A DNA stretch of 64,000 nt from Heterocephalus glaber (GCF_000247695.1 NW_004624795.1:10528971-10592970), one strand, 5' to 3'. Counted from the first letter of the stretch, positions 1 to 13,448 are shown. Notes: generated from the sequence alone by a model not told the origin. Translations and numbers: made by a program.

Positions 1-1084
1 CTCTGGAACAGTCATTGGATCTCCTCCACAGCACTGTGAGCTAGTGCATGAAGGGCACTGACACAGTAGTTGGCACATGGTAAATGCTCGGTAGCAGCTC
101 GTGCTCTGAGAATCATCCTCAAAACCACTGAATCTCCCATCTCATGGAAGACCTAACATGGGACTCAGAGTAAGTCTTGATACTTTTCCCTTCCTGGCTG
201 ACTTGGGACTCTGGTCAGGAAATTTGGGATTCTCCTCTGCTTGTGCTTTTCTGCCTAGTGTTGCTTCTACCTCTCTTAGCCTCTGAGCTTTAGGTGACCT
301 TGGGTAGCTAACTGTTACCTTTCTGATTTCTCCTTAGATTAAAAAAATCAAAGAAAATGTATTTCAAACAGTTTTTGCATGGATTTTTTTTCCATGTCAT
401 ATTTGCTAGTAATCGGTCAGTGTTACTATTGACTTTTCAGTAGTCCGTATTAGTAGTTATAATTGAAGGCAACGTAATGACCTTGGCAGTAAGGAAACCA
501 TAAAGGGAGGTTATCGTGTTAGAAAAGGAAAAGTGTTCAGTTCATACTCCTGCTTTCAGGTAAAACTTTTCGTGATCACTCCAGAGGAATAGTTCTTCCT
601 CCCCCAAGTTGTCCTGTCTGAACCTTCGTCATCTGATCTGCCAAGTGATGTCCTTGCTGCTTTTGTGTGATCTTTCCATGGTTGATGGGCAAGAAGGGTC
701 CATCATGGCACCTGGCACACAGTGGAGCAGCCTTTCCCACAAGGCAGTTCGACTCCTTTTCTCTTGTAAATGACTCAGACTAGAATGGAACTGAGAGGAG
801 GTTGCGGGAGGCAAAGAGCAATATGGATGGCCCCGGAAGTAGCATCAGTTTGTGCTTTGTGCACCTGTGGGGAAGACAGACCAGAGTATAATTTGGCTGC
901 TGGTCTTGGGATGGCTGCTTAAGAGGGAAGTTAGAACTTGAAGACTAAGTAACAAGTATTAGGACAAACCAGCATGATCTCAGTGGCAAGAACAGGTATC
1001 TATGTAGAGGCCTCCCATATCTGTTGCAAAGAGAAGAGTGAAAGGTGAATCAAAAAAATGAGTAAAATATTTAAAAATAAACTA

Positions 1085-1440
1085 TAAAGCAGTGCAGATC
1101 ACAAAAGCTTCCAGGCCTCATAGGAAGCAGCCATTGCTCAGGGCTGGAATAGCATGGCTTCCTGGAAGAGCTGGACTTCATATTGGGGCTCAGAATGGGA
1201 GCAAGAATGGGGAGTAGGCAGGGGGCTGTGAGGTGCAGAGGCGAGGCTACCCACGTGGTGTTTAGGGTGCATGGTGCACCTCCAGTTCGGCTGGTGCAGA
1301 AATTCCTGGGAAGGAGGCAGGGAAACACGTGGGAGAGGTTGGTGCCAGTCCAGATGGTGGCTTGAGTTTCAGGCACTGAACTTTGTCTTGTAGACAGTAG
1401 GGAGCCAGTGAAGGTTTTTGAGCAGGAAAGTGGCAGGTGG
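1085..1440 (+). repeat. Old mammalian interspersed repeat (family not named)
   Basis: The segment ends with agggagccagtgaaggtttt and then gagcaggaaagtggca. This resembles the widespread old repeat whose copies typically read as a 'gggagccattgaaggttttgagcagg' phrase. Similar phrases recur at 53.5-54.1 kb and more weakly near 27.3 kb. The family name is not recalled with certainty. Confidence 0.4.
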
Positions 1441-2121
1441 GTATTGGTGCTTGGGTTCAAGGTTGCATTTGAAACATTTTTAGAAACTTGACAATAAATT
1501 CCTCTGGCAAGCCAGGATTTCCTTATTTTCATTATTTTGAAAATAAATACACTCCCCCGAACATCAAATGGCTTTTCAAAACACCATGTTCTAATGATCT
1601 AGATGAAGTAATTCCAAAACACAGGGTTTAGGTTTCACTTGTAAAGCCCATAATTTTGGCGATTGGGGGAAAACACTCTTTGGCAAGAAAATAGTTTGAG
1701 GAATTTGAATGGTTTGGAATTTAAAAGTCCAAAAGCAGGGCTGGTCTCCTAGGAGTAAAAGAATAGATTTTAATAAACTCAACCCATTAACATTCATTGC
1801 TTTTAAATGCCTCTATTTTATACAGCCTGCTAGGTTTGCAAACAATTATATTGTACCAGTTTTTATGAGTGTGTGTGTGTGCGCACAAGCGTTCTGTTCA
1901 TGCACATACTTATGTAGGTAGGGTGAGGAGTTATTGCCTTACTGATCCAAATAGTACTTGATTATAAAAGATTACCTGCAGCAGTAATATCAAGCTAAAA
2001 ATACTTACCCAAGTTTCTGGCCAGCTTATTAATTTTACTCCTGAGAGACAAAGGAATCGTTATTGCAGTTTTGCATGCTGAAGTCCTGACCTTGTATCTG
2101 TGGCTCCCTTCTTTGAAACCA

Positions 2122-2209
2122 GTGTGTGTGTTCTTGTGTGTGTGTATGTGTGTGCATGTGTGCATGCCTGCATGTGCATGGCGTGTGTCTGTGTGTGTGT
2201 GTGTGTGTG
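2122..2209 (+). repeat. Interrupted (TG)n microsatellite
   Basis: Alternating TG with CATG and CGTG interruptions, ending in an 18-nt pure GT run. A smaller (GT)n lies at 1867-1885. The tract opens long spurious reading frames on both strands. Confidence 0.95.
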
Positions 2210-3480
2210 ATACTGGGAGTGCTGCTGGAGGAGGTTTGTGGGAGTGGATGGGGAGGGGCAGTTCTGCCAAATGGCGCATGTACATGAAATGACTTGTTCA
2301 GGTCCCCTTCTGATACCAAGCCAGCATTACGGGAGGCTGGAAGAATTGCTGTAACCCAAACCAGTTTGCTTAAATGCAAAACAACAGACAATGTTTGCAG
2401 TTTCACCTCCAGCTACATACAGCAGACAATTACAGGGACGTTGGCAGAATCACGTGTCTGATGGGGAAGAAGCTATACAGTATGTGTCTCTGTTATATTG
2501 GCATCTGGTGGATACAAAGTCCATGACTGTACATGAACATTCCTAAGATGTTTCTTTTCCTTCTTTTCTGACTTTAACAACTATCATTACTGTCATAACC
2601 CGCTACCTATCCAAGCCCATTTTCTCTTCTGAAAAATGATGCAACTCCCCTGTTGCACTGCTTTCTGAAAAGTTTTGTCTTTAGAAGTTTAATCTGGGAT
2701 TATTTTTATTATTATTAATGATCATTGGGAGAATGCTTAGGAATTTGGGGTCTTATAATGAGGCATGGCTCGTGGTTAATTAACCCCCCTCGGCTCTCCA
2801 ATCTTGCCTGGGAGACCCTTGATTCCTAAAAACAATGAGTGCGTGCTACAGAAAGATGCTTGAGGGAGCTACAACATTAAATCATCTGTGACAAAATGTT
2901 CTCTCAGAAAGTGGAACTGCATAAATGGATCGGCAGAAATAAAAGCTCTGGCAGAAACTCTGAGTGAGGAAGAGCAGTGCTTTCTTTTCTAATTAGCTCT
3001 GGGTCTGCTCCAGTGTTTTTCCTGAGGCATCCAGGCATGGACAGTGGATCGGGGAAGACTCAGTCCTGCGCTGCAAGTTTCTCCTCTTAATGGAAGGAGT
3101 TAAGTGTGCTGTCCACTCAGGCACACCGGATGCTCCTTGAACTGAACCAAGTGGGAAAGGCGCAGGTTTGTTGGGGGAAGGATGCTGCTGCGTCCTGACC
3201 AATGGGAATCCATGCATAAACCAGATGAACAAGATCATCTAGGTACACCGTAATCAGATTACCCGGAACAGAGATCACAACACTGCAAGATAGAAAGGTT
3301 CTTTTAAGTGTATTGGCAGATGAGCTCCTTTGGCCTTGTAGTTTGTGCAGAAGATTCAGTTTGCTTCAGGATAGATTCATTAGGATGATCTTAGTATCCC
3401 TGAAGAAGACCATGCAGGTACTGCCAGAGAGAACTATAGCAGTAGGAAGGGGATCTCAGATCCCACCGAATGGTACTGTT

Positions 3481-3602
3481 TTTATTTATTTATTTATTCT
3501 TATTTTTATTTTTATTTTTATTTTTTTTGGTACCAGGGATCAAACTTGGGTCCTTTCACTTTCGAGGCAGGCGGTAGAACCACTGAGCTAAATCCCCGGC
3601 CC
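3481..3602 (-). mobile_element. ID-type tRNA-derived SINE
   Basis: On the minus strand the body runs from 3602 to 3529 and is followed by an A-rich tail of TTTTA/TTTA units (seen as T-rich on +, 3481-3528). The A box (tagctcagtggt) and a B-box remnant (gtttgatccc) are visible. It is flanked by imperfect direct repeats around tggtactgttttt (about 3471) and tagtactgctttt (3604). Confidence 0.9.
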
Positions 3603-4574
3603 TAGTACTGCTTTTAAAAGGCCAATGGCCAGTGAGAGATTTACAGAAGAAACAATAGATAATACACAATGTGAAGACAGAAATAAAGCCTTGATGGAAA
3701 AGATGGATAAGAAAAGATTGATTTGCAGAACTGACTTCATAAGAATCTCATAGAATTCTCTTCATTAAAATTTATTTCTATAGACCCTTTCCCTTGAGAG
3801 CCCTGACTTGTTTCCTCATAGAATCAGAAGCATGTTTATTTCAACTATCCAGGAACACATGAATGATTTTTAAAATAATATTTAGATCCATGTCAAAAAA
3901 TAAGTTGTTATTTAGCTTATAAGTGAAATTTACCCAAACATAGTAGACCAGTGAGTGGTATTCAGTTATTGGATGCCTTAGAAGCTTGAAGGTGGAAGAC
4001 AACAAGATTTAGTGTTACATAAACTGGTGTCAAGAAGCATTTTGGGCCTCCTATATTCTTTTGTGTTTTCTTCTTTTTTTGACTGTTTAGCTTGCCTGGC
4101 GGTAATGTTGTATTGATTTAAATTTTATGATTATTTGATCTTGAATTGATTGAAGTTTATATTCTTTGTCCTTCTAATAAGGAAAGATATTACCAAATAG
4201 ACTAATTGTGCAAACATAATTTGAGGAGGCACACTTAACTTAGTTGAGCACACAATTATCTTTGAAGACTTTTAACTGTGTGGATATAAATTGATGTTGT
4301 TAACCGCAAATATATATCAATAAATTGCAAAAGAATGTCTGTTCTTCAGGCGTTTCCATAATTCAGATTAGCATTCCCACCAAGTTGTTACAGTCTGTCT
4401 CTGAATGGCTTCTTGCCTTGCCTGAAATTTTCGTATTTTAAGTTAAATTTTCATGGAAGTCTGTGGAAGCAGAAGAGCATTGTTGTGCATGATGGTAGTT
4501 TTCTTTTGAAATTTAGTAATGAAATAACTGTCTCTTAGAGCGTCTCCTCAGGCTCCCCCTTCTCCTTAGGGGCA

Positions 4575-4770
4575 ACAGTAAAACGTGGCGGTTAAACTTC
4601 ATCCTTGGTTTAAATCCTGACTCTGCCACTTCCCAGTGGGGTAATCTCCTGCCTTTGTTGCCTGCACTGTAAGAGGGTGATTTCCTTGTACACTTTCCCA
4701 TGGGAGGAGGCTTTCTGGGAGAGGAAGTGAGATGATAGAAAGCACACAGCAGCGCTCAATATGTGAGTGT
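4575..4770 (+). repeat. MIR SINE relic
   Basis: The order of phrases follows the MIR consensus: ggtttaaatcctgactctgc, then ccacttcccagt, then a 'gtaatctcctgcc' segment, then a tail resembling 'agcacagcgctcaatat'. Divergence is high, as expected for this old family. Confidence 0.75.
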
Positions 4771-6031
4771 GGCTCTCAGCACTTGTACTTGTTTTCTGTG
4801 ATTACCATGTCTACTCCCACATCCATCATCATCTTACCAATACTCAAATACGTACACACCTTGTGCCACCGTGATGGTGCCCTAGAAACTGCCCACACCT
4901 TTTGAGCCAGTGTAGGGAAGAAGGGATCATAAAAAGCATGAAGGGGCAGAGCCAGTGAGCATCCTGTGTGTTTACATCTATGGGGAGAGGCACCCGGCTC
5001 GCAGCCTCATCCGGAGTCCGCTAGCACATCCCAGTGACTGCTTGCATAGGCCTCTCACCAACAGATGCTTCGTGGACCAGGCCCACGTCTTTCATCACCA
5101 CGTCCTGCTGACCTCTGGTGCTGTGCCCCAAAGAACTTGAGTGGGCAGGGGTGAAAGGAGCTCATATACTTTTCATTTCATGCTCTCGAGTCTTTCCAAC
5201 ATGCTGTAAGATTGGTGCCTTGAGTTTCTTCTGTTTTCTTTTCCGGGACACCTCTGGGTCACAAAGGCAAGAACTGGTTGCTCCCCAGTTGTTGGATTTT
5301 GTCTTCTGAGTGTGGAGAAACAGGGTGGTGGAACTCCAGTACTGAGAGAACCCACTGGCTTCTGCTCCTCATCCCGAGGGCCTCTCAGGTGTTCTGGATG
5401 CAGAAGTGGCAGAGGTGCTTAGCCAGGAAAGACTGCACCCTTCTGCTCAAGCGGAATGGGAATGTAAAGACATTGAGGAAACAAAAGGAGAAGATTTGGA
5501 AGAGATGTGTAAAAATCATTTTACATAAGGAAGACAACTGGAAGTTGATTGATTTTAGAAATGGGATTAACCTAATGTGACCTTGCTTCTCAACCAGCTT
5601 AGCGGTGTGGGGTTCTTGGCATGGGTCTTGAAACAGTATGTTGTGTGTTGTGCTTATGGGTGTGGCAGGATAAAGCTATTAAAGGTACCGCAGTCTTAAA
5701 GGATTACAAAGTACATCAGAATCAAAGTAGGCAAGATTTTCCCCTCTTGAGAGGAATGTTTAATTCCAGCTAAAGCTCCCTCAGCACATTTTCATATCCT
5801 GGCAGTACCTCTGAGCTCCCTTTTATAAAAGAGTGAGCACAGTGCTCTAAAGTCCACTAAATGTAATATGAAATCATAGCAATACTCATGAGGTAGTTAA
5901 GCCAAAATGGTTGTAAGTACTTAATGTAAGAGGTAGGAGAAATCAACTCATATTAGAAATTATAGTGGGTCCTAGAATTTAGTCTTTCCTAAGAGCTTTG
6001 AATGTTTTATTACATTGCCAAAATATGTTTT

Positions 6032-6134
6032 CTTCCCTTCCTTCCTTCCTTCCTTCCTTCCTTCCTTCCTTCCTTCCTTCCTTCCTTCCTTCTCTCTCTC
6101 TCTTTCTTTCTTTCTTTTTCTCTCTCTCTCCTCT
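6032..6134 (+). repeat. (TTCC)n-(TC)n-(TTTC)n polypyrimidine tract
   Basis: About 100 nt of unbroken pyrimidines: roughly 14 TTCC units, then TC, then TTTC, then TC again. The complementary strand is pure purine. Confidence 0.97.
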
Positions 6135-7199
6135 ACCAGCCCTTCCATTCTGACTACAGTCAGCTTAAAAACAAATTTGGGCACATCTCAGTGGCCGGAA
6201 ACCATGGAGATCAAGATGAAATCATTGTCAAGGCAAAAATAACAAGCTCTGATAAAGATATTCAGAGACAAACACAGACCTAATAGCATCAGCACATCAT
6301 TGTTGGACCCTCTAGTAACCAAGCTAAATTGGATTTGAGATCAGTACTCTAGGAAGCCATAAAACTTTATGTGAACTCTGCATTCCATCTCTCCCAGAAA
6401 TGGTGGCTTTTTTCACAAGATTGTCACGAAGGTTAAATTCCATTAAACATGCTGTCAGTAAAAGTAGCCGGGACTGTGCCTACTCAGAGTTTCAACTCAG
6501 GGAGTTTCAATTCAGAGTCAGAATCTGGCAGCTAAAAAGATCAGTTTCTAGAATGTTCATATCTTTAGATTCTTACCTCTAGGCTTCTGAACTACTGGGC
6601 TGGGTCTTGCAAGCTCCGTGATGCTTGTTTGTGTACTTGAAGAGGTCCAATGTATGACCCCAACTGTGCTGTTCATTAGAAATTTAACCCTACGTTATCA
6701 ACCTCTTTGGGCTATACCTCTTTATTTTTAAAATGGAAATAATGTACATCCTTCTAACTCACAAGTATGTCACAAATACTGTACAAAATAGCCACATAGA
6801 AAATTGACTAAACAAAAATCAAAGTCCAAATTGGGTTCGCATTATTATTTCCCTTGTGTTTTAAATGGCAAAACAGGAAGACATGTAGCAACAACTTCGA
6901 AGGTAGGCTAGTCACAAAGAGCACTGAACTTGAAGTCAGCTGATCTAAATTCTAGAACTGGCTTGTCAGGATTAGGGTGTGTGTCTTGGACAGGTCACCA
7001 AGTCTCTTCAGGCCCCAGTGGCATTTTTAGTTCCATAATTCTGAACTCTAAGACTACTATGAGCTGGAAGGGTAATATTCTCATTTTGGTACAAAAATTT
7101 AAAGTCTCTCGGAGTCATAATGTTGCTCCCAAGCCAAGAAGATGGATTAAGAATCTGTCATTCTGCCACTCAAAAAGGATGACAGGGTTTAAAAATTAA

Positions 7200-10100
7200 A
7201 GTTGAAAAGCGAAAGACATTTGACACATTTTGGAGGGAAAAAAAACCCTGCAACAACATTAAAGCTAAAATGATCTTGATCCTGAATGGGACCCAGTGGC
7301 TTCTTTCTGGTGTTCAACATTCCAGCCCAGCCCTGGAGTAAGTTATCTGTCTGAAATCATTGCTCCAAGAGTTGGATCTCTTAGCAGTAGTTTATTAGCC
7401 AGACAAAATATTAAAAAGAAAATAGGATAACCACAGCTACTCCAAAGCCCACAGCTACCTATTTTGATGGCAGCTTTTCCAGAGGGGCAGTGGGCAGCTG
7501 GCTTTTGTCTGCTCTTGGGAGTGGGTGGATTCAGGTTCGGAGCCCTGAGTAAGGCAGTGGGTTTCATCGCACAGCCCGCTTCAGTAGATTAGGAGGTGCC
7601 CGGAATGTCATCTTGAATAGTTCTGAGGCTTGGGGTGGGCTCTGTGGAAAGAGCTCTGTGATTAATTGGTGATGTCTGCTGCGAGCTGAGGTGGAGCAAT
7701 ACTTGTGCCAGGTATTTGCTGTCCTGCCAGAGCAGGTTGGGAAGATCCTTCAGTATTTGTCTCTTCTCTGGGCAGCAGATCAAGGACTTGGGCCAGTGTT
7801 GTTTCTGTTGTCCTGGAAAAGTGTTTTTCCAAGCCTTGGGCACGTTCTGTTTCACTCTCTGAGGGAGGCTTATTCTGCTTAACTTAACAGAGACAATGAA
7901 AGAAAGGAAGTCTGTTGGTTCTGTGCCTGGTCACAAGACAGGAACTGCAAGGTAGAAGGGAACTGTACAACATGTAATTCCAGGGACACCCAGTGGCCAT
8001 GGGGTGGTGCCCCCTGCTCCAGGAAAGGCAGTCACAAGCCACAGGTCCTGGCAGACTCTGGTCAGAGATCCTGGCTGCAGAACCCCCTCAGTGAGCACTC
8101 ACTGTACACTCCGTCTACTTTGATCTTGACGTGTAAAATAGAAGAGCAGCCCCCTTCTGTAAGGAAGAAATCCCCCATTTTTAGAGGAATTTTCCAGTCC
8201 CCTCAGCATTGAGAGTAACTCTCAGTTATCCATGAAAATGGAACAAATCACCTGAGGTCCTTTGCTCTTTGGCTTTAGAAAGTGCTTTATGTTTTTGTGT
8301 TGTTGATCTGCTTTCCCAGTGGTATTTGAATGCTTCAGATAGCTTTTTCTGCAGAGAACAGTTGAGGGGGAGAGCGATGCTTTCTGCCGCTCCCCCAGTG
8401 TGTTTCTCACAGCCAGCCAGATGTCTCTGAGCTCTCCCAGCCTCCTAACTTTAAACCCATAAATGGTGTCAGTGGAATAATCATTGTCACCTTTTAGTGG
8501 ACATTTACTATGTGCTCCCTGGGATCCGGGTAACTGTGTGACAAGGGGTGGACCAGGGCACGAGTTGGGGAGTGGGGTGATGGGGGGTTAAACATTGTCC
8601 ATGGAGAATCTGCAAAGGAGGGCATGGAGATCGGACGGACTTCCTCTACTTCTGCTGCTTCCTGTTGTTTCCAGTCACTGCACTTGAGCTCTGCATACCA
8701 TAAACTTTCAATTATCCCAAGGCCAATTAGCCAGTTTCCAGATTAACCAAGGTGGAAGCTCACCCAGGCCTGGGCAGGGCTCATGCTCTCGGCTGCTCCT
8801 TTATGAGCTGGTTCTGGCTGCTTTCCTGTCCTGGGCTGGGCTGCCACAGAGGAGAGGACCCAAGTGGGCAGCTTCTTCCGTGACCTTCTGCTCCCTCCAA
8901 CCAAAGGTGGCCACTGGCCCTGAAAGTTCTGCCTCCTCCAGCCCAGGCCCTGAGAAGTTCAGAGCTTCCCTGGGGTCCTCCGGTGTCACCCCGACTGCCT
9001 TCGAGCTCAGCCCCAGCCTCACAACTCTCCAAATTCAGAAGTTCAGGTTGACCACAGGACACGGTGACTTGGAGAGTCCTGGAGATTTAGAGACCTAATA
9101 TGTGGAAAGGAGGGCAGTGAGCAGGGGCCGCTCATCTCCTTTTTCCCTCTCAGCCTGTAAACCTCCTCCCACCAAAAATGTAGATGGACAGACCCAAGCC
9201 ACTGCGCCGTGGATGCCTCCTGAGGTCAGTGGAGTCCAAAGCGACAAGGTCCTCAGGACGCTGGCTTTCCCACGGGCATTGCTGGGGTTGCCTGGGATTG
9301 TCTTCCATCGTGACCCTGGTTCACAGAGTTGACTGCGTTTGTCCGTGTCCCTGTGGGGTGACAGAGTAGGAATACATGCGCTCGCCACATCTAATGCCAG
9401 AAAGCTTCTGTACTGTTTATCTGGGAGTAGACTGTGGGCAGGTTTGCGGTGGTCCAATGTGGGAGAGGTGCCTTGGATCCCAGATGTACTGTAGATTTTG
9501 AGAAAGTATCAGTTGAGAACTTTGATCTGTGACCCTCCCAGAGAGAGCGAACATTTGCACGGGACGGCGTTTGGTAGAATTTCGTGGATTAGTTTCATGG
9601 CTTAAAGCAGCATTTGCCCAAGCACCTGACTTGAATTCTCATCTCTGTGCTTTCCTCTTGCACTTGCCAGGCCTGCAGTGCCTTGCCTGGATGTAAGAGT
9701 GAGCCAGCAGCTGCCGACCCTTTGTGACTGGGGCCCTGGGTTTCTCTGGGTCTTTCTCTCTGGCTCACATTTTCCCGGGGCTGCTGGTGTGTATGTACAG
9801 TCTAGAGATCACATTTTATTAACACAAAGCAATCTGCTTGGGCTGCTTGGCTCTTGCAGTCACGTGGAGGGAAATGTGTTTCTTCGGCCCGCCAGCCTGC
9901 AGCTCTCTGTGCAAAATACAGCAGAGAGCTGGGCACCAGGCCAAGCTTACATTTCACTTCGGAACACACTTTCACATCACTCCTTGGCAGAACATCCTCG
10001 GCGGCGTCTATTTGGGGAGTAAGTTAGAGAAGTGTTGTTTCCCTCTTATGAGTGTGGAGAGATAGGACCTGTAGAAAATGTTTTACTTCTCCTCCACCTT

Positions 10101-11525
10101 CATCGTTCTCTAGGTGCCCAGGTGTCAGGGCAATCCAGCTAAATGCAGCAGTGGTGCTTGAGAGCAGCCCCTTCCCTCCGAGGACTGTCCCTTTCCCTTG
10201 CAAAATCAGTAAACACAGCCAGGACGGCCTGGGACAGAGAAACTTAGGCCAAGGTAATAACATCAAAACCAAAGTGCTGGAACTCTTGGGTAACAAGTTA
10301 CTCTCCCAGATAAAACAGCCTTGTTGTCCAAATCTTTCTTTCCAAAGATCTAAGACTTTTCAAATGTTGGGCCAAAGCCAGCCATTGAAGGCAGGAGCTT
10401 CAGGAAGCTTCCTGGAATGGTAAACAAACAAGTGGACCTCTTCCATTTGGTTTGTCCTTATGAGTCTATTTTTCTTTCTTTTTTCTCCCCCTTGTACTTT
10501 ACCACTCTGTGGTACCCTGCCTTCTCCACCCCTACTCCCATCCCCATCTCGTTTTCCTTGGGGATCAAGCTGGCTGTTTGACCTCCAGTAAAACAAATAT
10601 CTCATTTCAAAAAAAATGGACTTGAGAGAAAGGAGTGTATAATTTGCTTCTTTGGGTCATTTCCCTTCCTTGCCTCATGCTCTGTTCTTATAGGTGGCTG
10701 CCTGAAGCTTAACTCAGGTTTAAAAATAAAGTTGGTTTTGGAATTTAAAACTCTGCTTGGGGAAGATTGGAATGGTTAAAAACAAAACCAACGAAGATTT
10801 ATTGGAATAATACGGGTTTCTGTTTTCTCAATGAAGTAGGCCTCTCTTATGAAAATAAACTCTTTCTTCCCTGTCACCCCAACCCATAGACCCTATGAGG
10901 TTTCCCCAAGTGCCCAGTCTTCCTTAGACTCTAGAATTAATTACTTGCAGGTTACGTTTGCAGTCAGTGCCATGCAGCCAAGCAGCAACCACTCAAGACG
11001 TAAGGAATCTTAACCAGCCGGGTTCATAGGCCAGGCTGCTGCTCCATGAGACAGGCAGTGACGGGGGCCTCGCCTGCCGAAGAGGGTGCCCCACATCTCA
11101 GCCTCCTGCTGGTCAGCCAGTGAAGCCTTTGTTCCCTCTGCAGAAGGCAGTTGCCAGGAACCCATCCCACCTGTCTCAAAGACCTGCTGGTAGTGAGCTC
11201 TAAGAATAATGCCAACTTCCCACATGGCTGGTGGATGCATTAGCTCAGTGGGGTGGGGGAAGAGTGCTACTTCACAGAGTGGCACTTCCGCAACTGCGTT
11301 AGTCATTCCAGGTGAGGTGAGGTAAGGCTCTTGGAGAGATGAGGTCGCTTTGGACTCTCAGAGGGCTTCTAAAAGTGTGGAGAAGTGGCTGGAGTTCAGA
11401 AGTTTGTCTGGAGCTATGTTTGCCCTCCACTTCCCCTTAGAGAGGAAACTGGTAATTTTTTAAAGTCGCATTTTGCTCCTTTTCTTCTTCTTCTCCCTCC
11501 TCTCCTTGTTCTTTCTTCTCTTTCT
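7200..11525. other. Unique intronic sequence, nothing recognised
   Basis: Moderately GC-rich intron 2 sequence. Several short open frames occur (for example near 8.8-9.4 kb) but none shows a known domain, splice context or codon bias. No repeat family was recognised with confidence apart from MIR-like scraps near 8.5 kb. Confidence 0.5.
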
Positions 11526-11585
11526 GCTGGGAATTGAACCCAGGGCCTCAGGCATGCTAAGCATGTGTTCTGCCTTTGAGCTTAA
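11526..11585 (-). mobile_element. tRNA-derived SINE fragment
   Basis: The + strand reads gctgggaattgaacccaggg, then cctcaggcatgctaagcatg, then tgttctgcc and tgagctt. This is the antisense of a tRNA-like SINE body (B box to A box) of the ID/BC1 type, diverged and without a clear tail. Confidence 0.7.
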
Positions 11586-12049
11586 CATGAGCTCTGATAG
11601 ATGATTGCAAGTCACGTGCAACCCACGTCCAGCACCAGCGCTCTGCCACTCGTGTGGGGATTACCTACTCGGTGCACTGGCCAAGGTGAATGACTAAGCC
11701 CTGACTAGCTGCCACTCGCCGTGTGGTGGAACACTACCACCTGAGGACTTCTACCCCGTACCTTCTTAGGAAGTGTCGAGGAGTGTAATTTCATTTTATC
11801 ATTAACTGACGTGATGCTCAGTGCATTTCCTTAGTGTGCATTGAAACAACGGGATAATTATTATTCAGAATGGACTGCACCTGGACTGCAGTGACAATCA
11901 GTCCTTGAGACCGTGGGACCTGAATTTGGCCTCTCCTACCAGTGTGAATGCTTTAACCCCGCAGGGTTTTCTCATTTTGCACCAAGCAAACAAGGGGTCT
12001 TCACAGCTCATCCAGCACTCTGTCCCTAGCAGTGGCCCTCGTGACTCCT

Positions 12050-12172
12050 GGCTGTCGACTGCAAGGTTCAGGTTCTCAGAGGTGGGAACCAGGCTTTGTC
12101 TCCAGCACCTAAGCACCTGCCTCCAATTAATCCATACTCAGTAGATGATGAATGAATGTGTGAAATAACAAA
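12050..12172 (+). repeat. MIR/L2-like relic tail
   Basis: It contains ccagcacctaagcacctgcc and then a 'actcagtagatgatgaatgaatg' type ending, which resembles the 3' tail shared by MIR and L2 elements. Strongly diverged. Confidence 0.45.
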
Positions 12173-12622
12173 GGCACTACGTTTTTTAGAAATTGTTTTA
12201 AACAGGCACTGTGCTGGCTGAATTTTCCCCACATGGCCGGTCCTGCAGAAGTTTTGGGGTACAGGGAGCTCCTTGCCCCAGCCCCGAGTCAGCAGTCTTG
12301 AAGGAGGCTGGGTGCAGATGTCCCTCTGCTGACACAGTGATGGCCCTGGCTCTTCACGATGCTTTCATGAGTTCCTTTTCTCACATTTTACCATTTCTGA
12401 CAAGAGGATTTGGATGTGTACAAACAAACGTGGATCCTGACCCTGGTTTTCTACTGTTCAGTCACTGAGTCGTGATTGGAGGTCAGCAGATCCACGTGCA
12501 TGTTCCTGGTTCACCTGTAAGCATTCTTAGAACTCGCTCAGCAGGTCCTTAACTGGGATTTTAACTGGATATGTGGAGACGTTCCACGTTGGGTGAGGGG
12601 GAGGGAGAATTCGGAAGGATGT

Positions 12623-12767
12623 ACAGTAAGCTCCTGACTTACGAACAAGTCCCATTCTAGGAGAACGTTAGTAATTTGGACTCATTCGTAATCCAACAAA
12701 GTGAGTCTTACACAGTACACATGTGAAAGTTCGCAACTGGAATGTTCGTAAGTCAGGGACTTACTGT
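12623..12767. mobile_element. Inverted-repeat MITE (about 145 bp), family unassigned
   Basis: The first 24 nt (12623-12646) are the reverse complement of the last 24 nt (12744-12767) with only two mismatches. Further imperfect complementarity lies inside (the arms around 'cattcgtaatcc' and 'gttcgcaac'). The length, terminal inverted repeats and lack of coding sequence fit a non-autonomous DNA transposon. No clear target duplication was found, so superfamily assignment is open; a Tc1/mariner-like origin is possible. Confidence 0.75.
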
Positions 12768-13350
12768 GGTTTTTTTCTTTTATAAAATCACATTACATGT
12801 CTTTGGTTAGTAGATGCAAGAGAACCCCTGTCCAATGACATGACAGGAATAGCTTCGTGGGCATAGGATTTCGTTTACAGAATGGCACTTCTCCTCACTG
12901 GGTAGCAGTTGTAGTCACTAAAACAAACATGGTGCTGCTAAAGGGGCGAAACACTTGTACAGATCTTGCCATGAGCAGTTGCAGCCCACCACAAAGGATG
13001 TGCTGCTGGAGGGAAGCTGTCCTTTCCTGATGCCCTAACAGCAGCAGGTCCAGACCTGTGATCCTCTCAGGATTCCCTGCACAGGCTCATTCTGAGCCCA
13101 CTGTACCCTTAGTGCTCACACTGAGGAAACAACATGAACCTCTGGCAATAGTTGGAGTTGTGGATGTTTCCCACACTTGCAGCTGCTAATCAGCTTGCTG
13201 TGCCTGTATTTATTAGTACATTAAGGAAAAGAACATCTTTTTTACCAGGGTGGCATAGCAAAGTTCTTGGGGTAGAGTAGTGCATAAGGCTATTCAAGCA
13301 ACTGAGTAATTGAACAATTACTTTAAAAATGAATTACAATATGGAAAAAC

Positions 13351-13448
13351 AAAATGAGGTACATGCCTGTAATTCCAGTTATACAGAAGAATCATGAGTT
13401 TGAGGTCAGCCTGAGCAATTTAGCAAAATCCTTTCTTGAAAAAAAAGT
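13351..13448 (+). mobile_element. B1 (7SL-derived) SINE fragment
   Basis: It contains gtacatgcctgtaattccag, then gagtttgaggtcagcctgag, then caatttagcaaaatcc and an A-run. This is the order of the 7SL-derived B1 family. Short and diverged. Confidence 0.8.

Noticed and set aside
1071..1532. 153-codon minus-strand frame
   Set aside because: It overlaps an old interspersed repeat, has no recognisable domain and begins in unrelated AT-rich sequence.
2035..2406. His/Thr-rich and Val/Cys-rich frames over the TG tract, and similar ones at 19.0, 26.1 and 40.2 kb
   Set aside because: They are translations of CA/TG dinucleotide repeats, not genes.
5972..6283. Ser/Leu/Phe-rich and Lys/Glu/Arg-rich frames over the TTCC tract
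   Set aside because: They are translations of the simple repeat.
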